Shown one piece after another: positions 1 to 7,021 of a DNA stretch of 8,875 nucleotides. Each line of letters starts with the position of its first letter. Within the stretch, counting starts at the first letter, position 1. The notes under the pieces were generated by a model that ran no database searches, was not told the origin of the DNA, and saw only the letters and a list, made by a program, of their open reading frames with translations. The position numbers were made by a program, and so were the translations under genes. This DNA is from BOKV01 sp041739465 (GTDB lineage Bacteria > Pseudomonadota > Alphaproteobacteria > Rhizobiales > Rhizobiaceae), in NCBI GenBank assembly GCA_041739465.1, contig JBGSNX010000003.1, positions 1 through 8,875 on the forward strand, in the 5' to 3' direction.

Positions 1-49
1 GGGCAAATGCCCTGCGAATGCAATTCCCGGTCCGGGAGCCATGTGACCC
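1..49 (+). other. Possible 3' end of an upstream gene, frame undecided
   Basis: These bases precede the xylulokinase start and are too short to identify. One frame runs from the window edge to a TGA at 44-46, which would end a gene four bases before the xylB GTG. Another frame runs to a TGA at 84-86, inside xylB, and contains the residues RMQFPVREP, faintly like the C-terminal end of LacI-family regulators. A LacI-type regulator beside xylose genes would make sense in rhizobia, but this is inference from a few residues. No promoter for xylB can be seen in so short a stretch. Confidence 0.2.
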
Positions 50-1501
50 GTGTATCTTGGAATTGATCTTGGTACTTCCAGTGTGAAGGCCTTGCTAATC
101 GACGGCGACCAGAATGTCGTTGCATCGGCAAGTTCCAACGAAATTCCGATTCACCGGCCGCATCCGGGCTGGTCGGAGCAAGAGCCTGCCGACTGGGTTT
201 CTGCCTGCGAGGCCGTGCTTGCAGTCCTTGCCCGGGACAACGGTCCTGCAATGGCGGCAGTTCGCGGCATTGGCCTTTCCGGCCACATGCACGGCGCTAC
301 CTTGATAGACTCAAGCGACAACCCGATCCGGCGCTGCATCCTTTGGAACGATACCCGTAGCCATGTCGAGGCGGCAACACTTGACGCGCAGCCAGAATTT
401 CGCGCCCGCACCGGAAACATCGTGTTTCCCGGTTTCACGGCTCCGAAGCTATTTTGGGTGCAAAACAACGAGCCGCAGCATTTCTCAAAAGTGCGCTACG
501 TGCTGCTTCCCAAAGACTACATTCGCCTGTGGTTGACGGGCGAGCACATGTCCGAAATGTCGGATAGTGCGGGAACCAGCTGGCTGGACACTGGACGACG
601 TGACTGGGATGACAGCCTGCTGGCCCATACCGGGCTGGAGAGGCGGCAAATGCCCAATCTCGTCGAGGGCACCGACAGCGCGGGTGTGCTGCGCCCCGAA
701 CTTGCAGCGCGCTTTGGACTTTCTTCCGGCATTGTTGTCGCTGGTGGGGCTGGCGACAACGCCGCATCGGCCTGCGGCATGGGAATTGTCGGTGGAGACG
801 GAGCCTTCGTTTCGCTGGGTACATCGGGCGTGCTTTTCAGCGCAAACGATGCCTACCGGCCACGGCCTGAAACCGCAGTTCACACATTTTGTCATGCGCT
901 TCCCGGCAAGTGGCACCAGATGGGTGTCATCCTGTCAGCAACCGCTTCGCTGAACTGGCTTGCGGACATTGCCGGCGCCGAGCCGGCGGATATGGTAACG
1001 GAACTTGGCGAAAGCCTGCTTGCGCCGGGGCCGGCCACCTTCCTTCCCTATCTTTCGGGCGAGCGCACCCCGCACAATGACGCGCTGGTGCGCGGTGCCT
1101 TTGCCGGACTTGGCAGTGGTCGAAAGGAAATGACGCAGGCCGTTCTGGAAGGCGTGACGTTTGCGCTGGCCGACTGCCGCGATGCACTGCAAGCCACCGG
1201 AACCGCTGTGAACCGGGTGACTGCAGTTGGTGGCGGTTCCAACTCGCCTTACTGGCGCAAGCTGGTGGCCAGTGTGCTTCAAATTCCGGTGGATGTTCCA
1301 GTGCAGGGCGATTTCGGCGCTGCGCTTGGTGCTGCCCGCCTTGGCATGGCGGCTGCCACAGGGTCTGATCCTGCCGGCATAATGACGCCTCCACCCATTG
1401 AACAAACAATTGAGCCGGATTTGTCGCTAACACAGGCATTTTCGGAACGACTGAACAAATACCGGCAGTTTTATCCCGCTATCAGGAGCATTTTCCCATG
1501 A
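50..1501 (+). CDS. xylB: Xylulokinase (FGGY-family carbohydrate kinase)
   Basis: This cytoplasmic enzyme phosphorylates D-xylulose with ATP to D-xylulose 5-phosphate, feeding the pentose phosphate pathway. The 483 residues match the usual length of the family. The N-terminal ATPase-fold domain opens with GIDLGTSSVK (4-13), a phosphate-binding loop. SGHMHG (77-82) and LWNDTRS (98-104) follow the xylulokinase pattern, and H81 and D5/D6 sit where sugar and phosphate contacts are expected. GAGDNAA (234-240) carries the probable catalytic base D236. The C-terminal FGGY domain has SLGTSG (255-260), PYLSGERTPH (333-342) and the GGGSNSPYWRKL signature (394-405). The start is GTG at 50, because an in-frame TGA lies at 44-46 and no other start is upstream; a GGGAG lies about 10 bases before it. 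The stop overlaps the xylA start (ATGA), so the two are translationally coupled. Relative to the E. coli enzyme as I recall it (SGQMHG, WNDGR), H79 and T102 are substitutions. A different ketopentose or polyol-derived substrate is possible but less likely beside xylA. Confidence 0.95.
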   Translation: MYLGIDLGTSSVKALLIDGDQNVVASASSNEIPIHRPHPGWSEQEPADWVSACEAVLAVLARDNGPAMAAVRGIGLSGHMHGATLIDSSDNPIRRCILWNDTRSHVEAATLDAQPEFRARTGNIVFPGFTAPKLFWVQNNEPQHFSKVRYVLLPKDYIRLWLTGEHMSEMSDSAGTSWLDTGRRDWDDSLLAHTGLERRQMPNLVEGTDSAGVLRPELAARFGLSSGIVVAGGAGDNAASACGMGIVGGDGAFVSLGTSGVLFSANDAYRPRPETAVHTFCHALPGKWHQMGVILSATASLNWLADIAGAEPADMVTELGESLLAPGPATFLPYLSGERTPHNDALVRGAFAGLGSGRKEMTQAVLEGVTFALADCRDALQATGTAVNRVTAVGGGSNSPYWRKLVASVLQIPVDVPVQGDFGAALGAARLGMAAATGSDPAGIMTPPPIEQTIEPDLSLTQAFSERLNKYRQFYPAIRSIFP

Positions 1502-2808
1502 GCACTGGCTTTTTCGGCGACATCGGCAAGATCATTTATGAAGGGCCGGAAAGCACCAATCCGCTTGCCTACCGGCATTACAACGCCGACGAGATCGTGA
1601 TGGGCAAACGGATGGAAGACCATCTGCGCTTTGCGGTGGCCTATTGGCACAGCTTTGCATGGCCCGGAAGCGACCCGTTTGGCGGCCAGACCTTCGAGCG
1701 CCCATGGTTTGGCGATACGATGGAACATGCCAAACTCAAGGCGGATGTTGCCTTCGAAATGTTCTCGATCCTCGATGTGCCGTTCTATTGCTTCCACGAT
1801 GCCGATGTTCGGCCGGAAGGGGCAACATTTGCCGAGAGCCGCAAGAATCTCGAGGCCATTGTCGACATTTTCGCCCAAAAACAAAAAGAGACCGGCGTAC
1901 GGCTGCTTTGGGGCACGGCGAACCTGTTCTCCCACCGCCGCTACATGTCGGGTGCTGCAACCAATCCTGATCCGGACGTTTTTGCCTTTGCGGCGGCGAC
2001 AGTCAAAAGCTGCATGGACGCCACGAAAAAGCTGGGCGGCACCAATTATGTGCTGTGGGGTGGGCGCGAAGGCTATGAAACCCTGCTCAACACCGACCTC
2101 AAGCGCGAGGATGCCCAGATGGGCCGCTTCCTCAACATGGTGGTCGAGTACAAGCACAAGATCGGTTTCAAGGGCACGATCCTGATCGAACCCAAGCCGC
2201 AGGAGCCATCCAAGCACCAGTACGATTACGATGTTGCCACGGTCTATGGCTTCCTTCGCCGGCATGGCCTCGAAAATGAGGTCAAGGTGAACATCGAGCA
2301 GGGCCACGCCATTCTCGCGGGGCATTCATTCGAACATGAACTGGCACTGGCCAACGCGCTCGGCATCTTTGGCTCGATCGACATGAACCGCAACGACTAC
2401 CAATCTGGATGGGACACCGACCAGTTCCCGAACAATGTTCCAGAAATGGCGCTGGCATTTTACGAAGTGCTCAAGGGCGGCGGGTTCAAGAATGGCGGCA
2501 CCAATTTTGATGCCAAGCTGCGCCGCCAGTCATTGGACCCGCAGGACTTGTTGATCGCCCATGTTGGCGGGATGGATACCTGCGCTCGGGCACTCAAGGC
2601 AGCGGCACGGATGATTGAAGACAAGGCGCTCTCAGGGCCCTTGGCGGAGCGTTATGCCGGCTGGAATGGCACGGAGGCCAAGGCAATGCTTGCAGGCAAG
2701 CGCAGCCTTTCCGAAGTTGCTGAGCGGGTCGAGAAAAAGAAAATCAATCCGAAGCCACGCTCGGGGCGCCAGGAATTGCTGGAAAGCATCGTCAACCGAT
2801 ACGTTTGA
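1498..2808 (+). CDS. xylA: Xylose isomerase, class II
   Basis: This metal-dependent TIM-barrel enzyme converts D-xylose to D-xylulose, the substrate of the preceding kinase. The 436 residues and the long N-terminal segment (GDIGKIIYEGPES and on) mark it as class II, the E. coli type. Catalytic and metal residues are all in place: H100 and D103 in FCFHDADVRPEG-like sequence, E231 and K233 in LIEPKP, E267 and H270 in NIEQGH, D295 in GSIDMNRND, D306 and D308 in GWDTDQFP, and D338 in NFDAK. The C-terminus (SGRQELLESIVNRY) is also typical. A clear AGGAG at 1484-1488 lies nine bases before the ATG and inside the end of xylB, supporting this start. The ATGA overlap with xylB indicates co-transcription. 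The order xylB-xylA is the reverse of that in E. coli. No frameshift or missing residue is visible. Confidence 0.97.
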   Translation: MSTGFFGDIGKIIYEGPESTNPLAYRHYNADEIVMGKRMEDHLRFAVAYWHSFAWPGSDPFGGQTFERPWFGDTMEHAKLKADVAFEMFSILDVPFYCFHDADVRPEGATFAESRKNLEAIVDIFAQKQKETGVRLLWGTANLFSHRRYMSGAATNPDPDVFAFAAATVKSCMDATKKLGGTNYVLWGGREGYETLLNTDLKREDAQMGRFLNMVVEYKHKIGFKGTILIEPKPQEPSKHQYDYDVATVYGFLRRHGLENEVKVNIEQGHAILAGHSFEHELALANALGIFGSIDMNRNDYQSGWDTDQFPNNVPEMALAFYEVLKGGGFKNGGTNFDAKLRRQSLDPQDLLIAHVGGMDTCARALKAAARMIEDKALSGPLAERYAGWNGTEAKAMLAGKRSLSEVAERVEKKKINPKPRSGRQELLESIVNRYV

Positions 2809-2824
2809 GTTTTTCAACTGCTGT

Positions 2825-2863
2825 GCGATCGGCAAGTGCGTTTGCCCTTGCCGATTGCCTTTT
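2825..2863 (+). terminator. Probable rho-independent terminator after xylA
   Basis: A perfect 9-base inverted repeat, ATCGGCAAG (2828-2836) and CTTGCCGAT (2847-2855), extends outward by a G-T and two more pairs to a 12-pair stem around a 10-base loop. A run of four T (2860-2863) follows closely. It begins 16 bases after the xylA stop, the expected place to end the xylBA transcript and insulate the GNAT gene. The T run is short, so termination may be partial. Confidence 0.65.
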
Positions 2864-2940
2864 CCATGCCTATGTTGCAGTGCACAATAAGTGTTCCGCT
2901 GCCGGGGAGGGGTGGCTTCGAAGCTGCAGGACGAAAGCCC

Positions 2941-3519
2941 ATGCACATAGAGCTTGCCCCCGATCCCGAATTTCCGTTTCCGCCCAGTGTGCGGGTGCGC
3001 ATCCTTGGCAAGGATGACATCGGTTTGCTTGTCGACCATGTCATGGCCCTCGACACTGAAGGTCGGCGTGACCGCTTCAACGGTACCGCCAGCGCAGAAT
3101 GGGTGCGGGAATATGCCCGCAAATGCATCAGTCCCGGAACCCTTGTCATCGCCGCTGAAAAAGACGGCAAGGTTCTCGCGGTCGCCGAATTGCATCCCTT
3201 GGACGCGCTGAGCGGCGAACTGGCCTTCAGCGTGCTGAAGGAGTGGCGAGGCAAGGGCATGGGCGCGGCGCTCTTTGCGCTGATTGCCGAGGCCGCTTGG
3301 TCGCGAGGCCTTGACCAACTTGAAATCACCACACACAGCGACAACGAAGCGATGAAGCGCCTGGCGCGGCGATTTGGTACCGAGTTGACGTTTGACCATG
3401 GCGAGACTACCGGACGCATTGCGCTAGATGCCATTCACATGCTGGACGGCGAAGGCAATCATCGCCACTGGACGCCGGATGTAAAAGTTTCAGGCAGACG
3501 GCGTTCTATTGCGCGCTAG
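2941..3519 (+). CDS. GNAT-family N-acetyltransferase
   Basis: This is a 192-residue protein of the Gcn5-related acetyltransferase fold, which moves an acetyl group from acetyl-CoA to an amine. The substrate is unknown. The fold is seen from VRVRILGKDD (17-26, first strand), LVIAAEKDGKVLAVAEL (68-84, central hairpin), then FSVLKEWRGKGMGAAL (96-111), in which R103-G-K-G-M-G108 is the acetyl-CoA pyrophosphate loop. NEAMKRLARRFG (135-146) is the usual late helix. The ATG at 2941 has AGGA at 2928-2931, nine bases upstream, and gives a normal family length. A GTG at 2836 would add 35 unlike residues and begin inside the terminator hairpin, so I reject it. The gene stands alone between two operons. 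Its TAG stop overlaps, tail to tail, the stop of the convergent permease. It is unlikely to be part of the xylose unit except by readthrough. Confidence 0.85.
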   Translation: MHIELAPDPEFPFPPSVRVRILGKDDIGLLVDHVMALDTEGRRDRFNGTASAEWVREYARKCISPGTLVIAAEKDGKVLAVAELHPLDALSGELAFSVLKEWRGKGMGAALFALIAEAAWSRGLDQLEITTHSDNEAMKRLARRFGTELTFDHGETTGRIALDAIHMLDGEGNHRHWTPDVKVSGRRRSIAR

Positions 3520-4355
3520 CGAATGAGTTGGGGGCGATAGGAAAACCGCGCCCGCTTTTCGGGTTCCATGTGCCTGTTCAGGTAATTGCCGACGATGCCG
3601 AAAAGCAGGATGATCCCGATGGTCGAGGTTATGAAATAGGCAGCGATGATCGGGTAAGGCACAAACGGATTGAAGGTTTTCTCGGCGAAGTAGCTCGCGT
3701 AGTACAGCGCGTCGCCCTCCTGTCGCCAAGCCGGGAAGCCGGAGAAAAACACCAGGGTCGTGGCGTGAAACAGGAAGATCGCCTCGTTGGTGTAGGACGG
3801 CCAAGAGAGTCGCAGTAGCGTAGGCCAGACTATGCGCCTAAACCGTGTCCAGCCATCCATGCCGTAGGCTTGCGCAGCTTCGATGTCGCCTTTGGGAACC
3901 GAGCGCAACGCTCCGTAGAAAATCTCGGCGCTGTAGGCGGATGTGTTGAGGAACAGAACGATCAGCGCACCAAGCCAGGCCTTGGTGAGCCAGCTGGTAT
4001 CCACGGTGACCGTCATGAACCCGAGCGGTATGTTGAAACCGATGTTTGGCAGGGATGAAAACAGCTCATAGGCGAAGAAGAACTGGATGAACAATGGCGA
4101 GCCGCGAAAAATGAACACGAACCATTCTGCGGGCTGGCGAATGAACGGGTTTGCGACGGTTCTACCCACAGCCAGGGCGGTAGCCAGCAAGAACCCGAAA
4201 ATCACCGCAAGGCCAGCAAAATAAAGGTTCCACATCATGCCGCTCCCGATCAGCACGACCTGCTCGCACAGCGTGATGTCGGTCTTTGGCAATTGCCGCA
4301 GGCCAATGCCCAGCGCACGCAACGAATAGTCTGCAAAGGTCTGGCCACAACTCAT
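3516..4355 (-). CDS. Polar amino-acid ABC transporter, permease 2 (HisM/ArtM type)
   Basis: This inner-membrane subunit forms the translocation pore with permease 1. Five hydrophobic segments can be seen at about 37-63, 78-100, 125-147, 177-206 and 234-258. The cytoplasmic EAA loop that docks on the ATPase is EAAQAYGMDGWTRFRRIVWP (159-178), with E159, G165 and P178 in the family positions. At 279 residues it is longer than the roughly 230 usual for HisM/ArtM. The excess is mainly an N-terminal extension (1-36) with C3 and C30, and a long segment before the third membrane span. The ATG overlaps the permease 1 stop (4352-4355) and has AGGGAG seven bases upstream, so it is translationally coupled. 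It is the last gene of the operon. Its stop lies in a CTAG shared with the opposing GNAT gene, leaving no room for a terminator between them. Substrate is inferred only from the binding protein and neighbours. Confidence 0.9.
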   Translation of the reverse strand: MSCGQTFADYSLRALGIGLRQLPKTDITLCEQVVLIGSGMMWNLYFAGLAVIFGFLLATALAVGRTVANPFIRQPAEWFVFIFRGSPLFIQFFFAYELFSSLPNIGFNIPLGFMTVTVDTSWLTKAWLGALIVLFLNTSAYSAEIFYGALRSVPKGDIEAAQAYGMDGWTRFRRIVWPTLLRLSWPSYTNEAIFLFHATTLVFFSGFPAWRQEGDALYYASYFAEKTFNPFVPYPIIAAYFITSTIGIILLFGIVGNYLNRHMEPEKRARFSYRPQLIR

Positions 4356-5236
4356 CCTGCCGCTCCCTGGATCAGGCCGTCGCTACCGGCGGCTGTTGCC
4401 TGACCGCGTGAAACGCGGCGGGTGAGGGCGGCAAAAACCTTCTCGCTCGCCCAGGTGATGACGAGATAGTAGACAAGCAGGCCAAAGAAATACCAGATGC
4501 GCCAGTCCGGGTGAGGGTAGTCGAAGAACGAAGTTTTCGACCCGCCAAGTTCGCGCGCCCAATACACAATGTCTTCGATGCCAAGCAGGAACAAAAGCGG
4601 TGTTGCCTTGATGAGGATGACCCAAAGGTTGGAAAGACCCGGCAACGCATAAATCCACATCTGCGGCAGGTGAATGCGCAGGAAGGACTGCCGGTCGCTC
4701 ATCCCGTAGGCTCGGGCCGTTTCAAGCTGGCCACGCGGGACAGCCCGCAATGCGCCATCGATGGTGTTTGCGGCAAAGGCACCAAAGACAAGGGCGAAGG
4801 CAATGATGGCAAGCGTAAAGCCCCAAGCTTCGTGCATCCATTGGGGAGACGAATTGACCGGCATTTTTGCGATCTGGCAAACCACGAAATCATTGCCACG
4901 GTAAACCGGCTCGATCACTTCGGGGCAAAGCACCTTGTGACGCGTGTACTCGACCAACTGGTCAATCGCCACTGGAACAAACAGGAAGAAAATGATGTCG
5001 GGAATGCCGCGCACCATGTTGGTGTACGCCTTGCCGACGATGCTCAACGGCCAGAAGGCGGAGCGCTTGGCAAAGGCGCCAAGGAAGCCAAGCACCAGCA
5101 CGATGGGGGCAGTGATGAAGATCAGCGCCAGCACGATGACGAAGCTGAAATAAAACTGCTGGTGCTTCAAATTGGTGAAATAGCAGGCGAACCAGGCGAG
5201 GCCTTCAAGGGTCTTGGGATCGGCGCAGAATTCCAT
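4352..5236 (-). CDS. Polar amino-acid ABC transporter, permease 1 (HisQ/ArtQ type)
   Basis: This is the second inner-membrane pore subunit of the importer. Membrane segments lie at about 29-56, 78-97, 137-159, 194-220 and 245-268. The EAA loop is ETARAYGMSDRQSFLRIHLP (172-191), with E172, G178 and P191 conserved. At 294 residues it is about 60 longer than typical HisQ/ArtQ proteins. The extra length is an N-terminal stretch (1-28) and an approximately 40-residue insertion (98-136) between the second and third spans, which in this topology faces the periplasm. All four cysteines (C4, C18, C104, C120) fall on that predicted side. The start ATG has only a weak GAG-type ribosome site. It lies 59 bases after the binding-protein gene, across a terminator-like hairpin. 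It overlaps permease 2 by four bases. The family assignment is firm; a gene name such as artQ, occQ or nocQ is not justified. Confidence 0.9.
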   Translation of the reverse strand: MEFCADPKTLEGLAWFACYFTNLKHQQFYFSFVIVLALIFITAPIVLVLGFLGAFAKRSAFWPLSIVGKAYTNMVRGIPDIIFFLFVPVAIDQLVEYTRHKVLCPEVIEPVYRGNDFVVCQIAKMPVNSSPQWMHEAWGFTLAIIAFALVFGAFAANTIDGALRAVPRGQLETARAYGMSDRQSFLRIHLPQMWIYALPGLSNLWVILIKATPLLFLLGIEDIVYWARELGGSKTSFFDYPHPDWRIWYFFGLLVYYLVITWASEKVFAALTRRVSRGQATAAGSDGLIQGAAG

Positions 5237-5258
5237 GGGCCGTCATCTCGCTGGTTGG

Positions 5259-5286
5259 AAAAGGCGCGCCACAGCCGGGCGCGCCT
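5259..5286 (-). terminator. Intercistronic terminator-like hairpin between binding-protein and permease genes
   Basis: On the minus strand the arms AGGCGCGCC (5286-5278) and GGCGCGCCT (5270-5262) form a perfect 9-base GC-rich stem around a 7-base loop, followed at once by a T run (5262-5259). Each arm contains GGCGCGCC, itself a palindrome, so the two arms are also direct repeats. It starts 9 bases past the binding-protein stop. Such a structure usually acts as a partial terminator and as a block to 3' exonucleases, so binding protein is made in excess of permease. That role is inferred from position. Confidence 0.65.
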
Positions 5287-5295
5287 CTCTGGGGC

Positions 5296-6027
5296 TCAGT
5301 ACGGGCCCTTCATGCCTTCGAACCATTTTTCAATGATCTTGTTCAGCGTGCCGTCGCTCTTCACCTGCGCGATGGCGGCGTTGAACTTGGCCAGCATTTC
5401 GGCATCTGATTTGCGAACGCCCATGCCGATACCGCTGCCAAGGACAATGTCCTCACCGACGAAAATGAGTTCGCCATTGCTTTCCTTTACGATCTTATCG
5501 AGGAACGCCTTGTCGGCAAACACGGCATCTGCCTCGCCCTTGCGAACAGCTGCGATGGTTTCGTCCGGTGTGGCAAATTCGACCAGCGTGCCGCCGGAAG
5601 TGGTGATGTGGCCAGACTGGATGGTGTTTGTCTGGGCAGCAACATTGCCTTTGGCAGCATCAGCGGTTGCCCCTTTGAGTGCTACATATGCTGATGGATC
5701 GGCAGGGAAATACGCGTCGGAAAAGTCGATCTTTTCCTTGCGCTCGTCGGTGATGCTCATGCCGGCCATGATGGTGTCATAGTTGCCGGAAAGCAGGTTC
5801 GGGATGATCGAATCCCAATCGTTCTTGACCCATTCGCACTTGAACCCAGCGATTTCGCACAGCTTGTCGCCAAGTTCGCGTTCAAAGCCGTCGATCTCGC
5901 CTTTGTCGTTGACGAAGTTGTAGGGCTCATAGGCTCCTTCGGTGCCCATGCGGATTGTCTTGTCCTGGGCCATGGCCGAACCGGCGGCAAATGCCGCGAT
6001 CGCGAGGCCAATAATCAGTCTTCTCAT
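5296..6027 (-). CDS. Periplasmic amino-acid-binding protein of ABC transporter (SBP_bac_3)
   Basis: This 243-residue protein binds the substrate in the periplasm and delivers it to the permease pair. A signal peptide is clear: MRR, a hydrophobic core to about residue 16, and a cleavage site AMA|QD after residue 20. The mature protein opens with IRMGTEGAYEPYNF (25-38), a pattern typical of lysine/arginine/ornithine and opine binders. C57 and C64 match the disulfide pair of HisJ and LAO protein. MSITDER (90-96) supplies S91 and R96, the latter expected to hold the substrate carboxylate. D172 in VFADKAF fits the aspartate that binds the alpha-amino group. The lobe II loop reads QTNTIQ (132-137), so N134 and I136 replace the more usual Gly and Thr and may alter specificity. 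The ATG at 6027 is preferred because AAAGGGA lies eight bases upstream. An ATG 18 bases earlier has no ribosome site and would spoil the signal peptide start. The exact ligand is unknown. Confidence 0.92.
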   Translation of the reverse strand: MRRLIIGLAIAAFAAGSAMAQDKTIRMGTEGAYEPYNFVNDKGEIDGFERELGDKLCEIAGFKCEWVKNDWDSIIPNLLSGNYDTIMAGMSITDERKEKIDFSDAYFPADPSAYVALKGATADAAKGNVAAQTNTIQSGHITTSGGTLVEFATPDETIAAVRKGEADAVFADKAFLDKIVKESNGELIFVGEDIVLGSGIGMGVRKSDAEMLAKFNAAIAQVKSDGTLNKIIEKWFEGMKGPY

Positions 6028-6076
6028 CAAGTTGTTCCCTTTCATGCTTGTTGCTTTGCCTTGCGGCGGGTTCTGG

Positions 6077-6883
6077 TTACGCCCCGGTGGCCATCAGGAA
6101 TTGTTTGAGGCGCTCCGAGCGGGTATTTCCGAAAAGTTCGGCCGGTGAGCCTTCCTCCTCGATTTTTCCCTGATGAAGAAAGATGACGTGGTTGGCCACG
6201 TCGCTTGCCATCTTCATGTCATGGGTAACGATAAGCATGGTGCGCCCTTCCTCGGCAAGAGCCTTGATAACGCGGACCACTTCTCCCTGCAGTTCCGGGT
6301 CAAGTGCGGAGGTCGGTTCATCGAAGAGCATTGCCGCCGGTTCCATCGCCAGCGCCCTTGCGATTGCGGCGCGCTGCTGTTGTCCGCCCGAAAGCTGAGA
6401 GGGGTAATTGTCGCACTTGTCGCCGATGCCGACCTTGTCCAGCAAGTCCCGGCCCAGTTCTGCGGCCTGTTTGGGATTGCGTCCCAGAACAGTCACAGGT
6501 GCTTCGGTGACATTTTGCAAAACGGTAAGGTGAGACCACAAATTGAATTGCTGGAACACCATGGACAGATTTGTGCGCAGGCGGCGAACCTGTCCGGCAT
6601 CGGAGGGCCTGCGCTCGGCGCCTGTTCCCTTCCATTTGATCGTTTCGCCCTGAAAGAGAATTTCGCCTTTCTGCGGGGTTTCCAAAAGGTTTGCGCAACG
6701 CAACAAGGTCGATTTGCCCGATCCTGACGACCCGATCAGCGCGGTCACTTCGCCGCGTCTTGCAGCAAGATCGACGCCCTTGATGACTTCCAGCGAGCCG
6801 TAGCTTTTGTGGATGCCGCGCAGTTCGATGACCGGCGTTCGGGACGTGTCGTTCATGCTTGCGGCAGCTTGCGCAACATTCAT
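6077..6883 (-). CDS. Polar amino-acid ABC transporter, ATP-binding protein (HisP/ArtP type)
   Basis: This cytoplasmic ATPase drives the importer and contacts the EAA loops of both permeases. With the start used here it has 268 residues. Motifs in order are Walker A GSSGSGKST (51-59), Q-loop FQQFNLW (110-116), signature LSGGQQQR (164-171), Walker B AMLFDEP (184-190) with catalytic E189, D-loop SALD (192-195) and switch H221. The sequence after Walker B and the length fit the polar amino-acid (HisP/GlnQ) group. The start is not certain. The ATG at 6883 has only a GGGGG about 13 bases upstream, and an ATG at 6856 (259 residues) has no ribosome site but starts closer to the conserved domain. A longer open frame back to 7054 has no family-like sequence and would cover the divergent control region. 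It is the first gene of the four-gene minus-strand operon, 49 bases before the binding-protein gene. Confidence 0.93.
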   Translation of the reverse strand: MNVAQAAASMNDTSRTPVIELRGIHKSYGSLEVIKGVDLAARRGEVTALIGSSGSGKSTLLRCANLLETPQKGEILFQGETIKWKGTGAERRPSDAGQVRRLRTNLSMVFQQFNLWSHLTVLQNVTEAPVTVLGRNPKQAAELGRDLLDKVGIGDKCDNYPSQLSGGQQQRAAIARALAMEPAAMLFDEPTSALDPELQGEVVRVIKALAEEGRTMLIVTHDMKMASDVANHVIFLHQGKIEEEGSPAELFGNTRSERLKQFLMATGA

Positions 6884-6934
6884 GTGTGCTGGTTGCCCCC
6901 GGAAAGGATTTACGCGGCGTTCAAGATTGTCAGA

Positions 6935-6952
6935 CTTGCACAAGTGCGCAAG
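6935..6952. promoter_or_regulatory. Imperfect palindrome, candidate operator
   Basis: CTTGCACAAGTGCGCAAG pairs in seven of its nine symmetric positions. It lies in the divergent control region, about 50 bases upstream of the transporter ATPase start. This is a typical setting for a regulator binding site, but the regulator is not in the window and its family cannot be named. Confidence 0.35.
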
Positions 6953-6985
6953 CCATTGCAACTGTTGACCCGCATCACCCAAATT

Positions 6986-7009
6986 GACGCAATGCGCTTC
7001 CTTTGCGTC
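6986..7009. promoter_or_regulatory. Inverted repeat GACGCAA-N10-TTGCGTC
   Basis: The two 7-base arms (6986-6992 and 7003-7009) are perfect inverted repeats separated by 10 bases, about one helical turn, as in binding sites for dimeric activators or repressors. It sits just upstream of the candidate promoter of the guanidino-hydrolase operon. Binding is inferred from symmetry and position only. Confidence 0.4.
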
Positions 7010-7021
7010 GCATGGCTGCCA

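Noticed and set aside
1471..2325. Minus-strand open frame of 284 codons opposite xylA
   Set aside because: xylA on the plus strand has every catalytic and metal residue in place. The antisense frame shows no recognisable domain.
2836..2940. N-terminal extension of the GNAT gene from a GTG at 2836
   Set aside because: The GTG lies within the terminator hairpin, the added 35 residues do not resemble the GNAT fold, and the ATG at 2941 has a well-placed AGGA.
2864..2940. Promoter for the GNAT gene
   Set aside because: TTGCAG (2875-2880) has no acceptable -10 box at the right distance, and an AT-rich ACAATAA (2884-2890) lacks a good -35. Nothing is strong enough to list.
4511..5782. Open plus-strand frame of 423 codons opposite permease 1 and the binding protein
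   Set aside because: It runs across two well-supported minus-strand genes and the hairpin between them. Its translation shows no family motif and has a skewed composition, as expected from an antisense frame in GC-rich DNA.
6028..6045. Earlier ATG of the binding protein at 6045
   Set aside because: The AAAGGGA just before 6027 would fall inside the coding sequence, the upstream ATG has no ribosome site, and a start at MRR gives a normal signal peptide.
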